Source: Oscarella lobularis (lineage: Eukaryota > Porifera > Homoscleromorpha > Homosclerophorida > Oscarellidae). From it: 64,000 bases of DNA. The stretch is from positions 1,674,681-1,738,680 of the forward strand of contig NC_089179.1 in assembly GCF_947507565.1 (NCBI RefSeq). The letters are read 5' to 3'. This document shows, one piece after another, positions 1-10,969 of this stretch; position 1 is the first letter of the stretch, and every line of letters starts with the position of its first letter. The translations under genes were made by a program, and so were the position numbers. A model generated the notes under the pieces. That model saw nothing but the letters and a program-made list of their open reading frames with translations. It was not told the DNA's origin and ran no database searches.

Positions 1-892
1 AATTGATCAAGCTCTATCTCAACGTCGCCGTATGTTGCATCAGAAAGCGAATTGGACCCAAAGCAATCACCTATTGCAATAAAGTAAGCATATGCACAGA
101 CTTCTCAGAAAAAAACAGTGCTCATTTTTCTTCTCTGAAAAGGTTAGAGATCTTGACAGACGCAATGCAAAGGCCTACTTTTGTCAGGGCCAGGTAGCTT
201 ACACTTCAATTCATTATTGTTTATGCTATACCGTGGGCTCCCCCGGTAGGCTTACCGTATACTAGGGGAGTTCTACAAGGCCAGAAACATGTGTTTGGAA
301 GCAGCTAGACTGAAGCCTAATAGTGCAGAAATTCGTCAAGAACTCGCGCTCATTAACAAGTCAGTTTTCGGTTTCAAATCTAGAACTTGGTTTTGAACTT
401 ACCTATAGGAAGAAAACTGAAATGAAAGAAGTGGAGACCGGAATTTGTAGGAAAATGCTAGGCTCATGGAAAATCGAGCCTCAGTGCCAAGAAGATGGTA
501 AGATCCTGAACTTTGGGAATTTTGATTTTTATGTAGAACCTTCTTGCTGATAGTTGTGTCCACTAAAGAGGCCAAATCGTCTGCTTCTGACGGGGAATTG
601 GCTGCTACTGCTCAAGAACAGCGAGAGTATGATTGCCGTTAGGTTAGGACGTTGGGGGAAACTTGTGTTTCTTAGGGCGCTCGAGGCTGAGTCCACGGGA
701 GCTGATGTTAAGATTTATTCCGGCGGGACTCTGTCGCAGCCCCAGTTGGCTGGCTTCCAGAAAGGAGTCGAGGAGCTTGGGCTCACTACTGAGTTTACTC
801 AGGTTAGTCTCATTACTGTATTGAAGCTAACCTTGGTTACTGTTTTACCAAAGACGATTCCTGAGGAACTCGAAATGTTTTTCAAAAACTAA
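1..892 (+). CDS. FKBP-type immunophilin, C-terminal TPR part (5' end outside window)
   Basis: I read seven exons: 3-83 (open at the left edge), 143-193, 250-359, 409-497, 554-626, 676-802 and 854-892. All junctions are GT-AG and all phases agree. The product starts inside a tetratricopeptide repeat (LYLNVAVCCIRK, then AITYCNK) and continues through a second TPR helix pair (DRRNAKAYFCQGQAYR, ARNMCLEAARLKPNSAEIRQ). The order resembles the C-terminal TPR block of FKBP4/5/6 and AIP-type co-chaperones, which bind the Hsp90 tail. The peptidyl-prolyl isomerase domain would lie left of the window. After the TPRs comes a tail of about 90 residues with no motif I know, ending in a stop at 890-892. The last two exons rest only on splice sites and phase. 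It could be another TPR co-chaperone. Confidence 0.55.
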
Positions 893-1173
893 CGACTCCA
901 CGCCTTTGCTTTGAAGTGGAGTCTCAACGAGTTTATGATTCAAGAGGTATTTGGTTTGAGAATTAAAAGTCTATTTAACGTAAAAAAAGTTGACTATCAA
1001 AGTTTATTTGTTCAAGAGTTGTGTTTAATTTAAAAAAGGACCCCGAAGAGAGCTATTAGTGCAGGACAGATATCATGTTCTCCATGCAATCTGTCTTTAT
1101 TGATTTCGTTCAAAAAGTTCCCAAAAATAAAAGAAAATCAAAGTTGTGTGTACGTTTTTATATATTGCATTTT

Positions 1174-2322
1174 TTACTGAGCAGATCGAACGATGGGCGA
1201 CGGTATCATCTCCTCAAGGCTCTCGCCTTTCTCCAACGTCTTCTCCATCTGGACGAGCAACTTGACGCCGTCGATAACCATCTGCACCAATTCGACTTCG
1301 GACCATCCCAAACGATCGGCATTGGAAACGTCGAAGACGCCGCCTTCGGACGCCGTATCGACGCCGCCCGTGCCGCGTTTCTGAAGACGCAAATTTCCCA
1401 GCACCTCATCGAATCGTTCGTGCGCGGAGAGCAGCGGCAATTTCACGTGAACGCCGGCGCGCAAACCCGTGCCAAGATTCGACGGGCACGTAAGTACGTA
1501 GCCTAGACGCTCGTTCCACATGAACTCGCGTCCGCGCGCCTTGATCGACTCCTCGACGCGTCGCAATCCGTCGCAGAAGCGCGCGAACACGGCGCGCATG
1601 TCGCCGCCGTTCTGCATCGCTATGACACGCATGTGATCCTCCTCGTTGATCCAAACGAGAAAGTTTTTCGCCGCGTTGTGCCATATGCCGCGCGCGTCCG
1701 GCCAATCGCGCGCCATGCCGGCGCTCGTCAGAAGCGGCGACACGGGCTTGTCGAAGAGAAAATGATCGGCAATCAAGTGCTCCTGCTCCGTCGTCGTCAT
1801 CGTCGCCAGCGGATAATAGTGACCGGTGAAGTCGCCGTCCAATTCCGACAGCGCGTCGACGACGATCGCCTCCACGCGTCGTCGTTCGGCGCGGCTGCAC
1901 TTCGGTGGCAGCGAGAGGCCGCGAATCGAGCGGCCCGTGCGTACGCGCGAGCTGAGGACGTAGTGCGGGTCGAGATCGTTTTCGTCGCCGCCGATCAGTT
2001 TGTCGGCGTTTAAGTCCGTTCGATGGGCGTCTGTCTTTTGAAAGCCGCCGTGGCGACTTTCGATGATCGGGTCGAGCAGGTCGGCGAAGACGTCGTACGT
2101 TTCTTCGTCGCCGGCGACGGCGCCGACGGTCATGATGAATGGATGACCGGGATTGTCGACGCCTGTTTGAATTACTTCGTCGAGAGTGAATCCGCTCGGC
2201 GTCGAAACGTCGCGCAGTCGTGCGTAGATGTCTTCTGTCAGGGCGCGAGCCATGTGGTTGTTGTGCTTCGATAGGTTGGGGTAGTCGGCCGAAGGAGGAA
2301 AGCGCTTTCGTGCCGCCGACAT
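1174..2322 (-). CDS. creatine kinase (phosphagen kinase), intronless
   Basis: One open frame of 382 residues, the normal length of a cytosolic creatine kinase. It transfers phosphate between ATP and creatine. The phosphagen-kinase signature [14 protein letters not shown] is present with its reactive cysteine. So are the N-terminal block [20 protein letters not shown], the nucleotide-binding [12 protein letters not shown], the NEEDH motif and the C-terminal [16 protein letters not shown] loop. I start at the methionine beginning [10 protein letters not shown], because the 12 residues upstream in the same frame do not look like the family. There is no mitochondrial presequence, so a cytosolic enzyme is likely. 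The flagellar form has three fused kinase units and this has one. Sequence features favour creatine over arginine or taurocyamine kinase, but substrate was not tested. Introns are absent, unlike in most neighbours. Confidence 0.93.
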   Translation of the reverse strand: MSAARKRFPPSADYPNLSKHNNHMARALTEDIYARLRDVSTPSGFTLDEVIQTGVDNPGHPFIMTVGAVAGDEETYDVFADLLDPIIESRHGGFQKTDAHRTDLNADKLIGGDENDLDPHYVLSSRVRTGRSIRGLSLPPKCSRAERRRVEAIVVDALSELDGDFTGHYYPLATMTTTEQEHLIADHFLFDKPVSPLLTSAGMARDWPDARGIWHNAAKNFLVWINEEDHMRVIAMQNGGDMRAVFARFCDGLRRVEESIKARGREFMWNERLGYVLTCPSNLGTGLRAGVHVKLPLLSAHERFDEVLGNLRLQKRGTGGVDTASEGGVFDVSNADRLGWSEVELVQMVIDGVKLLVQMEKTLEKGESLEEMIPSPIVRSAQ

Positions 2323-2490
2323 TTTTCTGTTTCTCGTGTTTGTGACGTCACAAATCAAAATTAATTAAATCGGAAGTAAGACAGGCTTACTTTTTATGTT
2401 GGAACGACAACCAAAGCGACCCTTTGTTATAGGTCCACGACTGAGTTGGCATTTGATTGGAAGATCAAATGGGAAGAGGGAAGATTTCGT

Positions 2491-2514
2491 GCGCTCGCGC
2501 GCGCGCGCGCGCGC
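2491..2514. repeat. GC-dinucleotide microsatellite
   Basis: A run of alternating G and C (one T interruption near 2495) lies in the roughly 315-bp gap between the creatine kinase start and the S1 stop codon. I see no gene in this gap. Such alternating purine-pyrimidine runs can take up Z-DNA, but no function is evident. Confidence 0.8.
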
Positions 2515-2570
2515 TAAGGACACGTGAAGAAAGACCATATCTCATCGTACTCATCGTATCGAACATCAAA

Positions 2571-2637
2571 AAAAGGTAGGCGACGAAACAGCTAGGCGAC
2601 ACGGGACAAACAGGCAAGCGACTGCATCAGTAACTAG
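2571..2637. repeat. module-end repeat, copy 1
   Basis: Just downstream of the S1 stop lies the string CGACGAAACAGCTAGGCGAC followed by ACGGGACAAACAGGC. Near-identical copies occur at 7377-7412 (between R1 and S2) and at 15485-15520 (between R3 and S4). All three sit just downstream of an S gene (3' of its stop on the minus strand). They are part of the duplicated unit and help define the module boundaries. A function in 3' end formation is possible but not shown. Confidence 0.7.
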
Positions 2638-5600
2638 TTACCCGCAAACAACGCCAGCGTACTCACTAGGAGAGCAATTGTGGGTTCCCCAACCCCTGAA
2701 AGAGCAATCCTGTAGTTGCTGTTCATTTCCATTGCACTGCACGTCGTCCATCCGTATTTCAATGGACGCAGTGTTGCCAAACGCAGATCCTGTTGTATAG
2801 CGTTCAGCCCTTGTAAAACCCAATTGTCGACAAACGACGTGCGCGTCACTGAGATCCCAACCGTCGTCACAAACTCTTCCCCACTCGTTGTTGTGATACA
2901 CCTCGACGTGACCCTCATTGCCTCTAGATCCACCAACGAGTCTAATACCACCTCTACCTCCGCAGATGACTCCGGCAACGTAACTGGAACTGCAGCTTCC
3001 TTTTTTCCAGGACGAGAACCGACAGCGGCTAAGAGTTGTCTCGCTTCCACTGCATGTCACGTCATTCATCCACATTGACTGCGACGCTGTGCCAAATCTT
3101 CCTTTAGTTGCAGAAGGTGATGTCACTAAAAACCCGAGCTCTCTGCACACAACGACTGCGGCTTTTGAATCCCAGTTGCTGTCACACACGCCTCCCCATG
3201 ACCCGTCATAGAAAATCTCAACTCGGCCCGCGAGTGGATAACCGTCGCCAACAAGCCTAAGTGGTAATTTGTTGCACACTATTCCCGCATCTTCATCGTG
3301 AGAGCAGCGATGTAACCCCCAACCAGGAAAACGGCATTGTGCAAGGCTATTCTCTTCTCCTGTACAAGAGACTTCTTCCATCCAGATAGGTCCCGTTCCG
3401 CGTCCATAATACGATTGACTCCGGTATATTTTTGCTGGTCCAAATCCCAATTCAAGACAAGCGACAGTCGCATCTTCTATTTCCCAGTTGTCATCGCAGA
3501 TTGTACCCCACTGTCCTTTGTGTAGGATCTCAATTCGTCCTTCTTCTGGAACGGAGCCTCCAACAAGACGCAGGTTTGAAACGCAATCAACTGCAATACT
3601 ACGACTGGAAGAGTCAGAATGGCAATTGCCTTGGGCGCAGCTGTCTAACTCCGTCTCGTTTCCGTTACACAGAAAGCCTGACGACAATACTTCTTGTGAG
3701 GTCTCAATGATCTTTGAACTCTTTGCTCTGTAATATCCCAACTGTTGGCAAGCAACGTCACCAACGTGGACATTGTGCGCATTCCATCTGTTTTCACAAA
3801 TTGCTTTCCAAGTTCCGTTGTGAAGGATTTCAACACTACCACTATTTGGAGCAAGCCCGTCGACGAGTCGAATGTTTTCGGCACACACGACAGTGGCAAT
3901 GCGGCGGTGGTGCAAACAGTCATGTTTTCCCCAGCCACTAAACTCACAGTCTGCAAGACTTGCTTCAGTTCCATTGCAAGCCAGCTTGTCCATTAGCACT
4001 GTTTCAGAATTGTGTCCTGATAGTTCAGTAGTGTTGTAAGACACGGCTCTATAATACCCCAACTGCCGGCAGGCAACATGCGCATCGTTCAAGTCCCAGC
4101 CCCGACTGCACAGTCTACCCCAAACGCCTTCATGCTGCGCCTCAATGATTCCTTCATTCGCTCTCATCCCATCAACTAGCCTGATGCCTGAAACGCAGAT
4201 CACTCCTGCCTGACGACCACAGTAGCGTTTCTTTTGTATATTAAAAGAGCAGTCAGCAAAATCGGACTCGTCTCCTGTGCACTGAATATTTTCTAATGTC
4301 AAATGCTCCGTTTGTAGATCGTCTGGAAACGAACCGCCAAAGTACTCCTTCGCTTTTTCATATCCAAGCTGTCGACAGACGACCTGAGCGTCATTCATAT
4401 CCCAATAATCGTCGCAAACGGCGTGCCAGACACCGCTAAGCAGCACTTCAACACGACCCTCTTCAATCGAAGACCCTCCAACAAGCCGAATGTCAGCGAA
4501 GCAAGTGATCTCCACGTCGTTTTCATGAGTGCAAGCAGGCTCGCGGACACCCCAGCCCGGAAACTTACATTCGTCCAGTCGATTTTCGACACCCGTGCAA
4601 GCGAGACTGCTCATCCAGATCCTGTCGGACTCGCTGCCCGGCTCAGAAGCGCGTCCCGTCTGTTTAGCTCCGTGGAATCCCAACTGCCTGCACGCTACGT
4701 GCGCGTCAGGTAAACCCCAGCCTTTGTCGCATACTGTGCCCCATTTTCCGTTGCGAAGAACCTCGACTCTACCTTCCTCGGGACGCAGTCCGCCGACAAG
4801 TCGAATGTCTCCCGTGCAGACGACACCCACGTCTTGACTGTGATTGCACTGGTGAATTCCCCATCCACCGAACGAACACTCGGACAAGTCGGATTCGGTG
4901 CCGCTGCAGCGCAAACCGTCCATCCAGATGGCTCCCGAACCCTCGCCGAAATGAGCACCCTTCGTGGCAGCTGTTGCACCGCTGTAGCCGCGATTCATCT
5001 GACGACAGGCGACGGCGGCGTCGGCAATATCCCAGTCGTTGTCGCAAATCGTTCCCCAGACACCGTTTCGAAGGAGTTCAACTCGACCTTCCCATTCTGT
5101 CGAGCCACCGACCAGTCGCATTTGAGACCTCGCTGCGGCTAGATATATGCATTCGCCTTTTGGCCCCCTTCGACCCCGTCGACCTATTGACCCTCTCGCA
5201 CCCTCTTCTCCGCGATCGCCCTTGTCGCCTTTCGGTCCTTGAAGACCGCTAGGACCCTGTTCTCCCTTCTGTCCGGCAGCACAGAATTCACCGGGTTGAC
5301 AGCGTTTTGCTACCTCCTGCAGAATGTAGCTAGCAAAACCACTGACGCCTGGGTCACCAGTATGTCGGGAAAATCGTTTCTTGTTTGAAATGATCTGATC
5401 GGGAGGGAGGGGCATCGACTGCGGCATATCGTCCCTGATGAGTTGCATGCATCAAGTCGCGGTGGTCGCTTTTCAAGAGATTCATCTCAGATTCGAGCTG
5501 CGCTTTGCTTTGTTTTAGTTGGTGCAAGCTCTCCTTCATCTCGACGATGGAGACGATGCAGTACACCGTAGTTAGTCCAACCGCAAGAGATATAGATAGA

Positions 5601-5689
5601 CCCAACCACGAGACAACGTGCAATTGGCGGCAGCGAGCGACGTACTCACCAGAGTCTTCTTTTCCTTTCATTCGTTTCTTTCTACTCAA
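2638..5689 (-). pseudogene. S1: collagen/8xSRCR type II receptor, class I, frameshifted
   Basis: Minus-strand, intronless copy of the S gene. The N-terminal part (5689 down to about 5450) encodes the cytoplasmic basic tail, the TM helix and the coiled coil. The part from 5448 to 2638 encodes the collagen stretch and eight SRCR domains, each opening with a variant of IRLVGG. The two parts are in different frames. A tandem duplication of GCAT at 5444-5451 adds 4 bp relative to S3 and S4 and breaks the frame between coiled coil and collagen. Everything else is open for 936 codons, so the lesion is recent or an assembly error. Class I marks: HQLKQSK or HQLKESK coil, single-T RHTGDPG, and a collagen stretch six residues shorter than class II. 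If the insertion is real, no complete receptor is made; an internal start at the ORF methionine would give a protein lacking the TM. Confidence 0.85.
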
Positions 5690-5972
5690 ATGAGTAAAGG
5701 AGCATAATGTATTGGAAAATTCACGTGACGTAATTATGCACGTTACGGATTATGTGGTAATTAAACAAGTGTAGCATCTTCTCTAGAAGCCGTCATCAAC
5801 ATTATAGCCTCTTCCTCATGGCATTGATTATTTACGTGTACTGATTAATTAAGTCCTTGATCTTCTTCGAACGTTTTATCTCATTAGAATGCTCCGTAGA
5901 TGACAAAAGGTTTGTTATAGAAGAAAAAGAAAACAACCAGGAGCAAGGAAACACAGACACTAGGGTGCGGAT

Positions 5973-7285
5973 TCAGTCAGATTCAGCTAGAAAAGAAAAG
6001 TCTTTCATACTGCTTTCTGATGGAGATCCTGTGGCAATAAGACGCTCTTCATCATCATCATCGGTGATGTCTTGTATTAATTAAAACAGGCCTGTCGAGT
6101 TTAGACAAAATGATCCTTTTCAATTTTTTGACTGTTTTGCAAAATGGTGCTGAGGTCAGCGTGAATGTAAAGCGGGTTACATAATGCTACGATGGCCAGC
6201 GGTAGCAATTGCTCAAGATACGTCATATTCATTGGGAATAACAGTATAGTGAAAGCAGTCCAGCCAAAGAAAGTAACAATGGCAATTGCAATTAAACGAA
6301 AGCCTAGTCCTCCCAAACGATTTGAAACAACTGATTCTCTTGATCGTCTTAGTTTATCTGCTATTATAATGTAAATTCCTGCTGCTGCTCCAATGAGTAA
6401 AAAGTGAATTCCAAATGCTATCCCCGCAATTTCTTTAACTACAGAGGGTAGTGTAAAAGTAGTCGCTTTATTAGTTCTTTCTCCATGCAATGCAACTGAG
6501 GCCGCGTCCTTCAGAAACGAAGTGATTAGAATGCAGTTTTGAAGCATCACAATAGAAAATGTGGCATTTGTCAAATTTTCTTGAGCGTGGGGAGTTACAG
6601 CATACAACGAGGCAATAGATGTGTTGTGGCCAGGGAATTGGTTGGGTGAAAACATTGCTATTCCAAGCCCAAGAGCAACGATCCATCCAATAAAAAGAAA
6701 AACAATTATGCATATGTGCGTTAGGCAGCAGCAGCGTCTTTTTCCAAACACCACATTTGCGTAGTAGAAAGCAATCGTATAAGTTATCATGCCAGAAACG
6801 AGTATACTCGTACTTTCCATTACTCCGGATACGTGGCACAGTGACGTCATAAGCTCTACTTCGTTTGTAAAATCAAAACCGAGCAAGACCAACTGTACAG
6901 ATAGAGAAAAATAACCAGTTGGATTCCAATAGGAGATCTGCAGTGGCCAAATTTACGACAAGTAGAGAAGGGATGCTGTTGCGCACTTCTCTGCGTCTCC
7001 TGCAACGCCAGATCATGACAGACAGGTTACCCGTAATGATAAGCAAGCAAAATATAAGAAAAAAAGCGCTTTCTGCAGCTGAGAGCTTCACATACGACGT
7101 CAAGTAGCTGTCATAGTCGAAGACCGCGTCATCACACACCGTAACCATACTTTCTCCGGATGTACATTCATTTTGCGGATGTGCGCATGTGCGAATTTTT
7201 GGAGGAATGTCACCATAGATGTATGATGCCACCCTGATGCCAAAAGATATCTCTCCGCCATTGCCGCAAAAGGAAGGAAACACAC
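5973..7285 (-). pseudogene. R1: 7TM receptor, class I, multiple frameshifts
   Basis: Close copy of R3 (14023-15402) with at least three frame-breaking changes seen by direct comparison. One base is lost near 6930 in the TM2 coding region. One base is lost near 6866 in the TM2-TM3 loop. One A is gained near 6170, right after the TM7 NPL motif. A 4-bp insertion near 6077 further alters the tail. The remaining coding sequence still reads as the same receptor, including NLATADLLL, the tetracysteine loop region (changed here to RCCCL) and the TM6 FFGW. It lies 283 bp upstream of S1 in transcription direction. I judge it a recent pseudogene unless the base calls are wrong. Confidence 0.85.
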
Positions 7286-7588
7286 GAACTACAGTCTCCC
7301 TTCGGGGCCTATACAGTACCTCTCGGGCCCAACGTATAGATATATCTACAACGACACCCTTACATCTTTTTCGAACAGGTAGGCCACGAAACAGCTAGGC
7401 GACACGGGACGAATTACGTGGAACAATAGACTGTTTTGCATTATGAACAGGGTCCCCCTTTTAAGGCTACTGTACCCTCTTTCGAACAAACACCCATTCC
7501 TTGTCATATCACAGTGTACAACGTATCAAGCATAAAAGGGTACAGACGACACGAGACAACCAGGCCTATAGGCAACTGCATTGGTAGT
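7286..7588. repeat. inter-module spacer (R1 5' flank to S2 3' flank)
   Basis: About 300 bp without a gene. Nearly all of it recurs at 15403-15699 between R3 and S4, for example the shared strings TACATCTTTTTCGAACAGGT and CAGGGTCCCCCTTTT. This shows that the R1-S2 junction and the R3-S4 junction descend from one ancestral junction. The shared segment must hold both the promoter side of R and the 3' end of the next S gene, but I cannot point to a defined promoter element. Confidence 0.75.
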
Positions 7589-10500
7589 CTAATACTCACA
7601 AACAACACCAGCGTTCTGTTGATACGTTGAGCAACGATAACTGTAACTTCCCCAACCACTGAAAGAGCAATCTTCTAAATTCAGTTCCTTTCCGTTGCAC
7701 TGTACGTTGTTCATCCACACTCTAATGGAAGTGCTACCAAACGTAGAGTGTGTTGTGTATCGTTCAGCTCTTGTAAAACCCAATTGTCGGCAAACGACGT
7801 GCGCGTCGTTGAGATCCCAATAGTCATGACAAACTCTTCCCCATTGGTTACTGTGATACACCTCGACGCGACCTTCATGGGGTCCAGACCCACCAACGAG
7901 TCTTATCGTTTCTTTGCAGATAACTCCGGCGACGTAACTGGAACTGCCACAGCTTCCTTCTTTCCAGGACGAAAATTGACAATGGGTAAGAGTTGTCTCG
8001 CGCCCATTGCATGTCACGTCATTCATCCACAGTGACTGTGATGCAGTGCCAAATCTCCCTCTGGTTGCGCTAGGTCGCCTAACTAAAATCCCTAGGTCTC
8101 CGCAGACGACGTCTGCAGCTTTTATATCCCAGTTACTGTCACACACGCCTCCCCATGATCCGTTATAGAAAATCTCAACTCGGCCCTGGCTTGAATGACT
8201 GCCGCCAACAAGCCTGATTCGCGATTTGCTGCACACGATTCCCGCGTCTTCGTCGTGAGAACAGCGATGGATCCCCCAACCAGGAAAACGGCAGTCCGCA
8301 AGGCTGCTCTCTTTTCCTGTACACGCAATTTCTTCCATCCAGATAGGTCCCGTTCCACCTCCATAATAGGAATAACCCCGGTATTTCCTCGCTGGCCCGT
8401 AGCCTAATTCCAGACACGCGACAGTCGCATCTTCTATGTCCCAGTTGTCGTCGCAGATTGTACCCCACTGTCCTTTGTGTAGGATCTCAATTCGTCCTTC
8501 TTCTGGAACGGAGCCTCCAACGAGACGCAGGTTAGAAACGCAATCAACTGCAATAGAACGACTGGAAGAGTCAGAATGACAACTGTCTTGGGCGCAGCTG
8601 TCCAACTCCGTCTCGTTTCCGTGACACAGAAAGCCTGACGACAACACCTCTTGTGAGGTCTCAACGATCTTTGAGCTCTTTGCTCTGTAATATCCCAACT
8701 GTTGGCAAGCAACGTCACCAACGTAGGCATTGTCCTTATTCCATGTATTTTCGCAAATGGCTTTCCAAGTTCCATTGTGAAGGATTTCAATACTGCCACT
8801 ATTTGGAGTACGCCCATCGACGAGTCGAATATTGTCAGCACACACGACAGTGGCAATGCGGTTGTGATTCAAACAGTTGTGTTTTCCCCAGCCACCAAAC
8901 TCACAGTCTGCAAGATTTGGCTCAGTTCCATTGCAAGCCAGCTTGTCCATTAGCACTGTTTCACCTGATAGTTCAGTAGTGTTGTAAGACACGGCGCGAT
9001 AGTACCCCAACTGCCGGCAGGCAACATGCGCATCGTTCAAGTCCCAGCCCCGACTGCACAGTCTACCCCAGACGTCTCTATGCTTCACCTCAATGATTCC
9101 TTCATTCGCTCTCATCCCACCAACTAATCGGATGTCTGAAACGCACGTCACTCCTGCCTGACGACCGCAGTAGCGTTCCTCTTGTACTATAAAAGAGCAG
9201 TCAACAAAATCGGACTCGTCTCCTGTACACTGAATATTTTCTAATGTCGACTGTTCTATTTGTAGATCATCTGGAAACGAGGCGCTGAAATACTCCTTGG
9301 CTTTTTCATATCCAAGCTGCCTGCAGACGACTTGAGCGTCATTCATATCCCAATTATCGTCGCAAACGGCGTACCAAACACCGCCAAGCAGCACTTCAAC
9401 GCGACCCTCTTCAGCTGCAGAGCCTCCTACGAGCCGAGTGCCTTCAGCGAAGCAAGTGATCGCCACGTCGTTTTCATGAGTGCAAACATGTTCGCGGACA
9501 CCCCAGCCCGAAAACGTACATTCGTCCAGTCGATTTTCGACGCCTGCGCAGGTGACATTGCTCATCCAAATCCTATCGGACTCGCTGCCCGGCTCAGAAG
9601 CGCGTCCCGTCTGTTTAGCTCCGTGGAATCCCAACTGCCTGCACGCCACGTGCGCATCAGCTAAACCCCAGCCTTTGTCGCATACTGTGCCCCATTTTCC
9701 GTTGCGAAGAACCTCGACTCTACCCTCCTCGGGACGCAGTCCGCCGACAAGTCGAATGTCTCCCGCGCAGACGACACCCACGTCTTGACTGTGATTGCAC
9801 TGGTGAATTCCCCATCCGCCGAACAAACACTCGGACAAGTCGGATTCGGTGCCGCTGCAGTGCAAACCGTCCATCCAGATGGCTCCCGAACCCTCGCCGA
9901 AATGAGCGCCGCTCGTGGCAGCAATTGCACCGCTGTAGCCGCGATTCATCTGACGACAGGCGACGGCGGCGTCGGCGATATCCCAGTCATTGTCGCAAAT
10001 CGTTCCCCAGACACCGTTTCGAAGGAGTTCGACTCGACCTTCCCATTCTGTCGAGCCACCGACCAGTCGCATTTGTGACCCCGCTGCGACTGGATATATG
10101 CATTTGCCTTTTGGCCCCCTTCGGCCCCGTTGACCCATTGATCCTCTGGGACCTTCTGGTCCTCTCGCACCCTCTTCTCCGCGATCGCCCTTGTCGCCTT
10201 TTGGTCCTTGAAGACCGCTAGGACCCTGTTCTCCCTTCTGTCCGGCAGCGCAGAATTCGCCGGGTTGACAGCGTTTTGCTACCTCCTGCAGAATGTAGGT
10301 GACAAAACCACTGACGACTGGATCACCAGTAGTATGTCGGGAAAATCGTTTCTTGTTTGAAATGATCTGGGAGGGAGGGAGGGACATCGACTGGGGCATT
10401 TCGTCCCTGATGAGTTGCATTAAGTCGCGGTGGTCACTTTTCAAAAGATTCATCTCAGATTCGAGCTGCTCTTTGCTTTGTTTTAGTTGGTTCAAGCTCT

Positions 10501-10657
10501 CCTTCATCTCGACAATGGAGACAAAGCAGTACACCGTTGCTATTCCAACCGCGAAGGATATGAATAGACCCAACCACGAGACAACGTGCAATTGGCGGCA
10601 GCGGGCGATGTACTCACCAGAGTCCTCTTTTCCTTTCATTCGTTTCTTTCTACTCAA
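7589..10657 (-). CDS. S2: intact type II membrane receptor with coiled coil, collagen and eight SRCR domains
   Basis: A single 1022-residue open frame and the only undamaged S copy. Residues 1-24 are a basic cytoplasmic tail (MSRKKRMKGKEDSG). Residues 25-49 form the single TM helix with no cleaved signal, so topology is type II. Residues 50-90 are a heptad-like coiled coil. A cysteine pair (C130, C136) precedes sixteen Gly-X-Y triplets at about 139-184. From about 197 eight SRCR domains follow, each with the WGT(I/V)CD or related core and six or more cysteines. The order TM-coil-collagen-SRCR matches class A scavenger receptors (MSR1, MARCO, SCARA5), but those have one SRCR. Such proteins trimerise and bind polyanionic or microbial ligands. 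That role is inference here. It lies 313 bp downstream of R2 on the same strand and has no introns. Confidence 0.9.
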   Translation of the reverse strand: MSRKKRMKGKEDSGEYIARCRQLHVVSWLGLFISFAVGIATVYCFVSIVEMKESLNQLKQSKEQLESEMNLLKSDHRDLMQLIRDEMPQSMSLPPSQIISNKKRFSRHTTGDPVVSGFVTYILQEVAKRCQPGEFCAAGQKGEQGPSGLQGPKGDKGDRGEEGARGPEGPRGSMGQRGRRGPKGKCIYPVAAGSQMRLVGGSTEWEGRVELLRNGVWGTICDNDWDIADAAVACRQMNRGYSGAIAATSGAHFGEGSGAIWMDGLHCSGTESDLSECLFGGWGIHQCNHSQDVGVVCAGDIRLVGGLRPEEGRVEVLRNGKWGTVCDKGWGLADAHVACRQLGFHGAKQTGRASEPGSESDRIWMSNVTCAGVENRLDECTFSGWGVREHVCTHENDVAITCFAEGTRLVGGSAAEEGRVEVLLGGVWYAVCDDNWDMNDAQVVCRQLGYEKAKEYFSASFPDDLQIEQSTLENIQCTGDESDFVDCSFIVQEERYCGRQAGVTCVSDIRLVGGMRANEGIIEVKHRDVWGRLCSRGWDLNDAHVACRQLGYYRAVSYNTTELSGETVLMDKLACNGTEPNLADCEFGGWGKHNCLNHNRIATVVCADNIRLVDGRTPNSGSIEILHNGTWKAICENTWNKDNAYVGDVACQQLGYYRAKSSKIVETSQEVLSSGFLCHGNETELDSCAQDSCHSDSSSRSIAVDCVSNLRLVGGSVPEEGRIEILHKGQWGTICDDNWDIEDATVACLELGYGPARKYRGYSYYGGGTGPIWMEEIACTGKESSLADCRFPGWGIHRCSHDEDAGIVCSKSRIRLVGGSHSSQGRVEIFYNGSWGGVCDSNWDIKAADVVCGDLGILVRRPSATRGRFGTASQSLWMNDVTCNGRETTLTHCQFSSWKEGSCGSSSYVAGVICKETIRLVGGSGPHEGRVEVYHSNQWGRVCHDYWDLNDAHVVCRQLGFTRAERYTTHSTFGSTSIRVWMNNVQCNGKELNLEDCSFSGWGSYSYRCSTYQQNAGVVCEY

Positions 10658-10969
10658 AGGAATTCTATTATGTATAGAAAATTCACGTGATCTGCGAAAA
10701 GAAGGTGTACCCGTAATTATGCCACGCTACGCACACATGACGGGCCAAGTGTTAAAAAATAGCATCTTCTCTCGAATCCGCCTTCAACATTAGCTCATCG
10801 CTTTGATTACTTACGTTGTATTAACTTTAATTAAGTTCCTAATCTTCTCTTCCAGACGAGCGGACATTTTCTTTATTTGAAAAGTGCTGTAGATGACAAA
10901 GTGCTTGTTACAAACGAGAAAAACAAAAACAACCAGGAGTAAGAAAACGTAAACACTTGAGCAGCGGCT
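10658..10969. promoter_or_regulatory. conserved R-to-S spacer (module 2)
   Basis: The short interval between the stop of an R gene and the start of the next S gene is conserved in all six modules at about 250-340 bp (here 312; also 5690-5972, 13739-14022, 18689-19003, 22547-22810 and 29848-30097). Shared strings include AAAATTCACGTGA beside the S start and GTAGATGACAAA beside the R stop. It must contain the R 3' UTR and whatever drives S. The CACGTG-like core (an E-box palindrome) close to every S start is the best promoter candidate. Co-transcription of R and S as one RNA cannot be excluded. Confidence 0.5.

Noticed and set aside
2638-5689. Reading S1, S4 and S5 as spliced genes whose breaks are introns
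   Set aside because: The breaks are 4-bp duplications or insertions, a single-base loss and an 80-bp deletion compared with the intact S2. There are no donor/acceptor pairs at these points, so they are lesions or base-call errors.
10600-10625. Strong GTGAGTAC donor-like string inside the S N-terminal codons (DSGEY)
   Set aside because: The S2 frame runs straight through it into the TM and coil, and no acceptor is needed. It could support an alternative transcript but nothing in the window shows one.
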